From assembly GCA_039105265.1 (NCBI GenBank), contig JAPFFF010000020.1:2001001-2065000 (forward strand): a stretch of DNA of 64,000 bases. Reading direction: 5' to 3'. The position numbers and the translations under genes are program-made. This DNA comes from Tritrichomonas musculus (taxonomy: Eukaryota > Parabasalia > Tritrichomonadida > Tritrichomonadidae). This document shows, piece after piece, positions 62,999 to 64,000 of this stretch. The notes below the pieces were generated by a model. It was not told where the DNA came from, ran no database searches, and saw only the letters and a list, made by a program, of their open reading frames with translations. Each line of letters starts with the position of its first letter. The first letter of the stretch is position 1.

Positions 62999-64000
62999 AA
63001 CGTGGTATTGATTGAATATTATTTTTTTCATCAACAACTCTATATAATCCATTAGCAAACCCAATAACTTTATATTTACCTGGTTGCACATTTGTCCTTC
63101 TTTTCATCATTCCATCCTTTTCATTATACAGTTTAACACTCATACCTTTATTTAAATAAAATCCATCACTCATCATAATATTATAGTTCTCTTTGCATAT
63201 ATTCATAACAATATATGATTCAAGTTCTTTATCATCATTTACTTGTTTTGGACTAACACTTTTACCAGCATATTTAGATAATGTTTTATGTGGTGCATTA
63301 TTATATTGTCTCACTAATTCATTCATAATAGATGGTGTAATAATTCCTACTCTTATGTTATAAGACATATCTCTTAATGTTCTAATAACTCTATCAATCA
63401 ACCCTAATGAACTATGCATAGGGTCAGTTTTTATTTGTTTCTGCTCACGTTTCATAAAATCTGGATAATTACCCATTTTCATTCTTGGTGCAGTTCTCCA
63501 ATGAATACCATGAGAATTATAATAATTTTGTGCCTTTCTCGAGTTAAACGAACCTTCTCCATCAAATGTTAAATGCTTAATAATGACACCTGATTTTATT
63601 ATTTTATCGAGTGTCTTTAAATAGTTATCAGCTGATTTTTCATATTTAGCAAAGCGTTGTCTTTTCGCATCTATGTTTTCTCCATTGTCAAACAAAATTT
63701 GGTTCACTAATTCAACATATAAATATCTTGTGTTAACGTTTATCATAACAAGATAACACAGTTTATCTACAAACATCAAATCAATAATATATGAATATCT
63801 CGATGATACTTTATGCAATTTATACTTTTTATTTGATTTTAATGGGAAATATGATGTATGTTCAGATATATTAACCTGCTTACCAGGAAATATTCTTTGT
63901 AATGCTCTTATTTTGTTCTCTGATTTGAATCCAATATAATTTTGCTCTTCTGGAATAGTATAGGTAGTATGCGTTGTTGGCTGATAATAAAATTTGTTAA
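62982..64000 (-). CDS. Polinton integrase (retroviral-type DDE), cut by the window end
   Basis: The frame is open to base 64,000, so the N-terminus is outside the window. The catalytic core includes YIIDLMFVDK and LTFDGEGSFNS, followed by RVIRTLRDMSYNIRVGI and the C-terminal chromo/SH3-like end GKYKVIGFANGLYRVVDEKN. It inserts the element, producing a short target duplication in related elements. It may also act on other elements with AGTAGT ends (see findings). Confidence 0.9.
   Translation of the reverse strand, partial: NKFYYQPTTHTTYTIPEEQNYIGFKSENKIRALQRIFPGKQVNISEHTSYFPLKSNKKYKLHKVSSRYSYIIDLMFVDKLCYLVMINVNTRYLYVELVNQILFDNGENIDAKRQRFAKYEKSADNYLKTLDKIIKSGVIIKHLTFDGEGSFNSRKAQNYYNSHGIHWRTAPRMKMGNYPDFMKREQKQIKTDPMHSSLGLIDRVIRTLRDMSYNIRVGIITPSIMNELVRQYNNAPHKTLSKYAGKSVSPKQVNDDKELESYIVMNICKENYNIMMSDGFYLNKGMSVKLYNEKDGMMKRRTNVQPGKYKVIGFANGLYRVVDEKNNIQSIPRFKSAA

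Larger units (their letters stand above)
59075..64000. mobile_element. Maverick/Polinton element, left part (right end outside window)
   Basis: Starts AGTAGTGTACAAAAGGGGTG exactly where copy C of the duplication is interrupted (copy B continues at 52,333). The 5'-AG end is typical of Polintons. Parts visible: a terminal region with palindromes (59,075-59,518), protein-primed DNA polymerase B (+) and retroviral-like integrase (-), converging. Capsid, ATPase and protease genes would lie beyond the window. The two genes seen look whole, which suggests a young insertion, younger than the B/C duplication. Confidence 0.9.

Noticed and set aside
63960-63990. AGTAGTATACG-like end (GGTAGTATGCGTTG) near the window edge
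   Set aside because: It lies inside the open integrase frame and encodes ordinary protein, so it is not an element end.

Overview
The window looks like a contig from a trichomonad (parabasalid) protist, probably a Tritrichomonas-like species. It is very AT-rich (roughly three quarters A+T by eye). Its genes are intron-less and widely spaced. The gene families are the ones trichomonads have expanded: a BspA-like leucine-rich protein, BTB plus F5/8C, DUF3447-ankyrin, Sel1 repeats, small R2R3 Myb, a multi-membrane class III adenylyl cyclase, and Maverick/Polinton elements. Several starts follow a TCA-Py-(T/A) motif like the trichomonad initiator. The genus is inference; the parabasalid call is firmer.

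Layout. 1-26 kb is mostly host genes: the tail of an unrecognised gene, an LCAT/PDAT-like lipase, a DUF3447-ankyrin gene with a short repeat tail, a Sel1 protein, a TA-flanked MITE-like element, a BTB-F5/8C protein, a decayed unrecognised gene, a BspA-like LRR protein, a LisH-like protein, a thioredoxin-fold membrane protein, a Myb factor, a DUF362 protein, and an SLC13-type transporter split by an apparent single-base frameshift. 26-29.5 kb is almost empty. 29.6-34.3 kb is one 1560-residue adenylyl cyclase.

34.4-44.1 kb is an accessory island. It holds a degenerate element with TTGGGGAA-rich ends and a coiled-coil relic (35.0-37.5 kb). Next is a 2,183-bp element with perfect 56-bp terminal inverted repeats and a 5-bp target duplication; it encodes a small HUH (CRESS-type) Rep endonuclease and an HNH nuclease. 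Then comes an unrecognised 218-residue ORF, followed by a GC-richer block of 27-bp and 15-bp coding-like tandem repeats. The Rep element begins AGTAGTATACG; the Polinton at 59.1 kb begins AGTAGTGTAC. This resemblance of ends is the most interesting thing in the window.

46-59 kb holds a 961-bp TIR element and two large copies of one segment (about 47.26-52.33 and 55.09-59.07 kb). Each copy carries a DUF3447-ankyrin gene, an array of 188-bp frame-shifted ankyrin units, a kinase relic and an actin-like relic. The second copy has an 0.9-kb deletion and is interrupted inside the actin-like relic by a Polinton (59,075 to beyond the window end) with protein-primed DNA polymerase B and a convergent integrase. 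Transport, signalling and transcription genes are scattered singly; I see no operon-like organisation.
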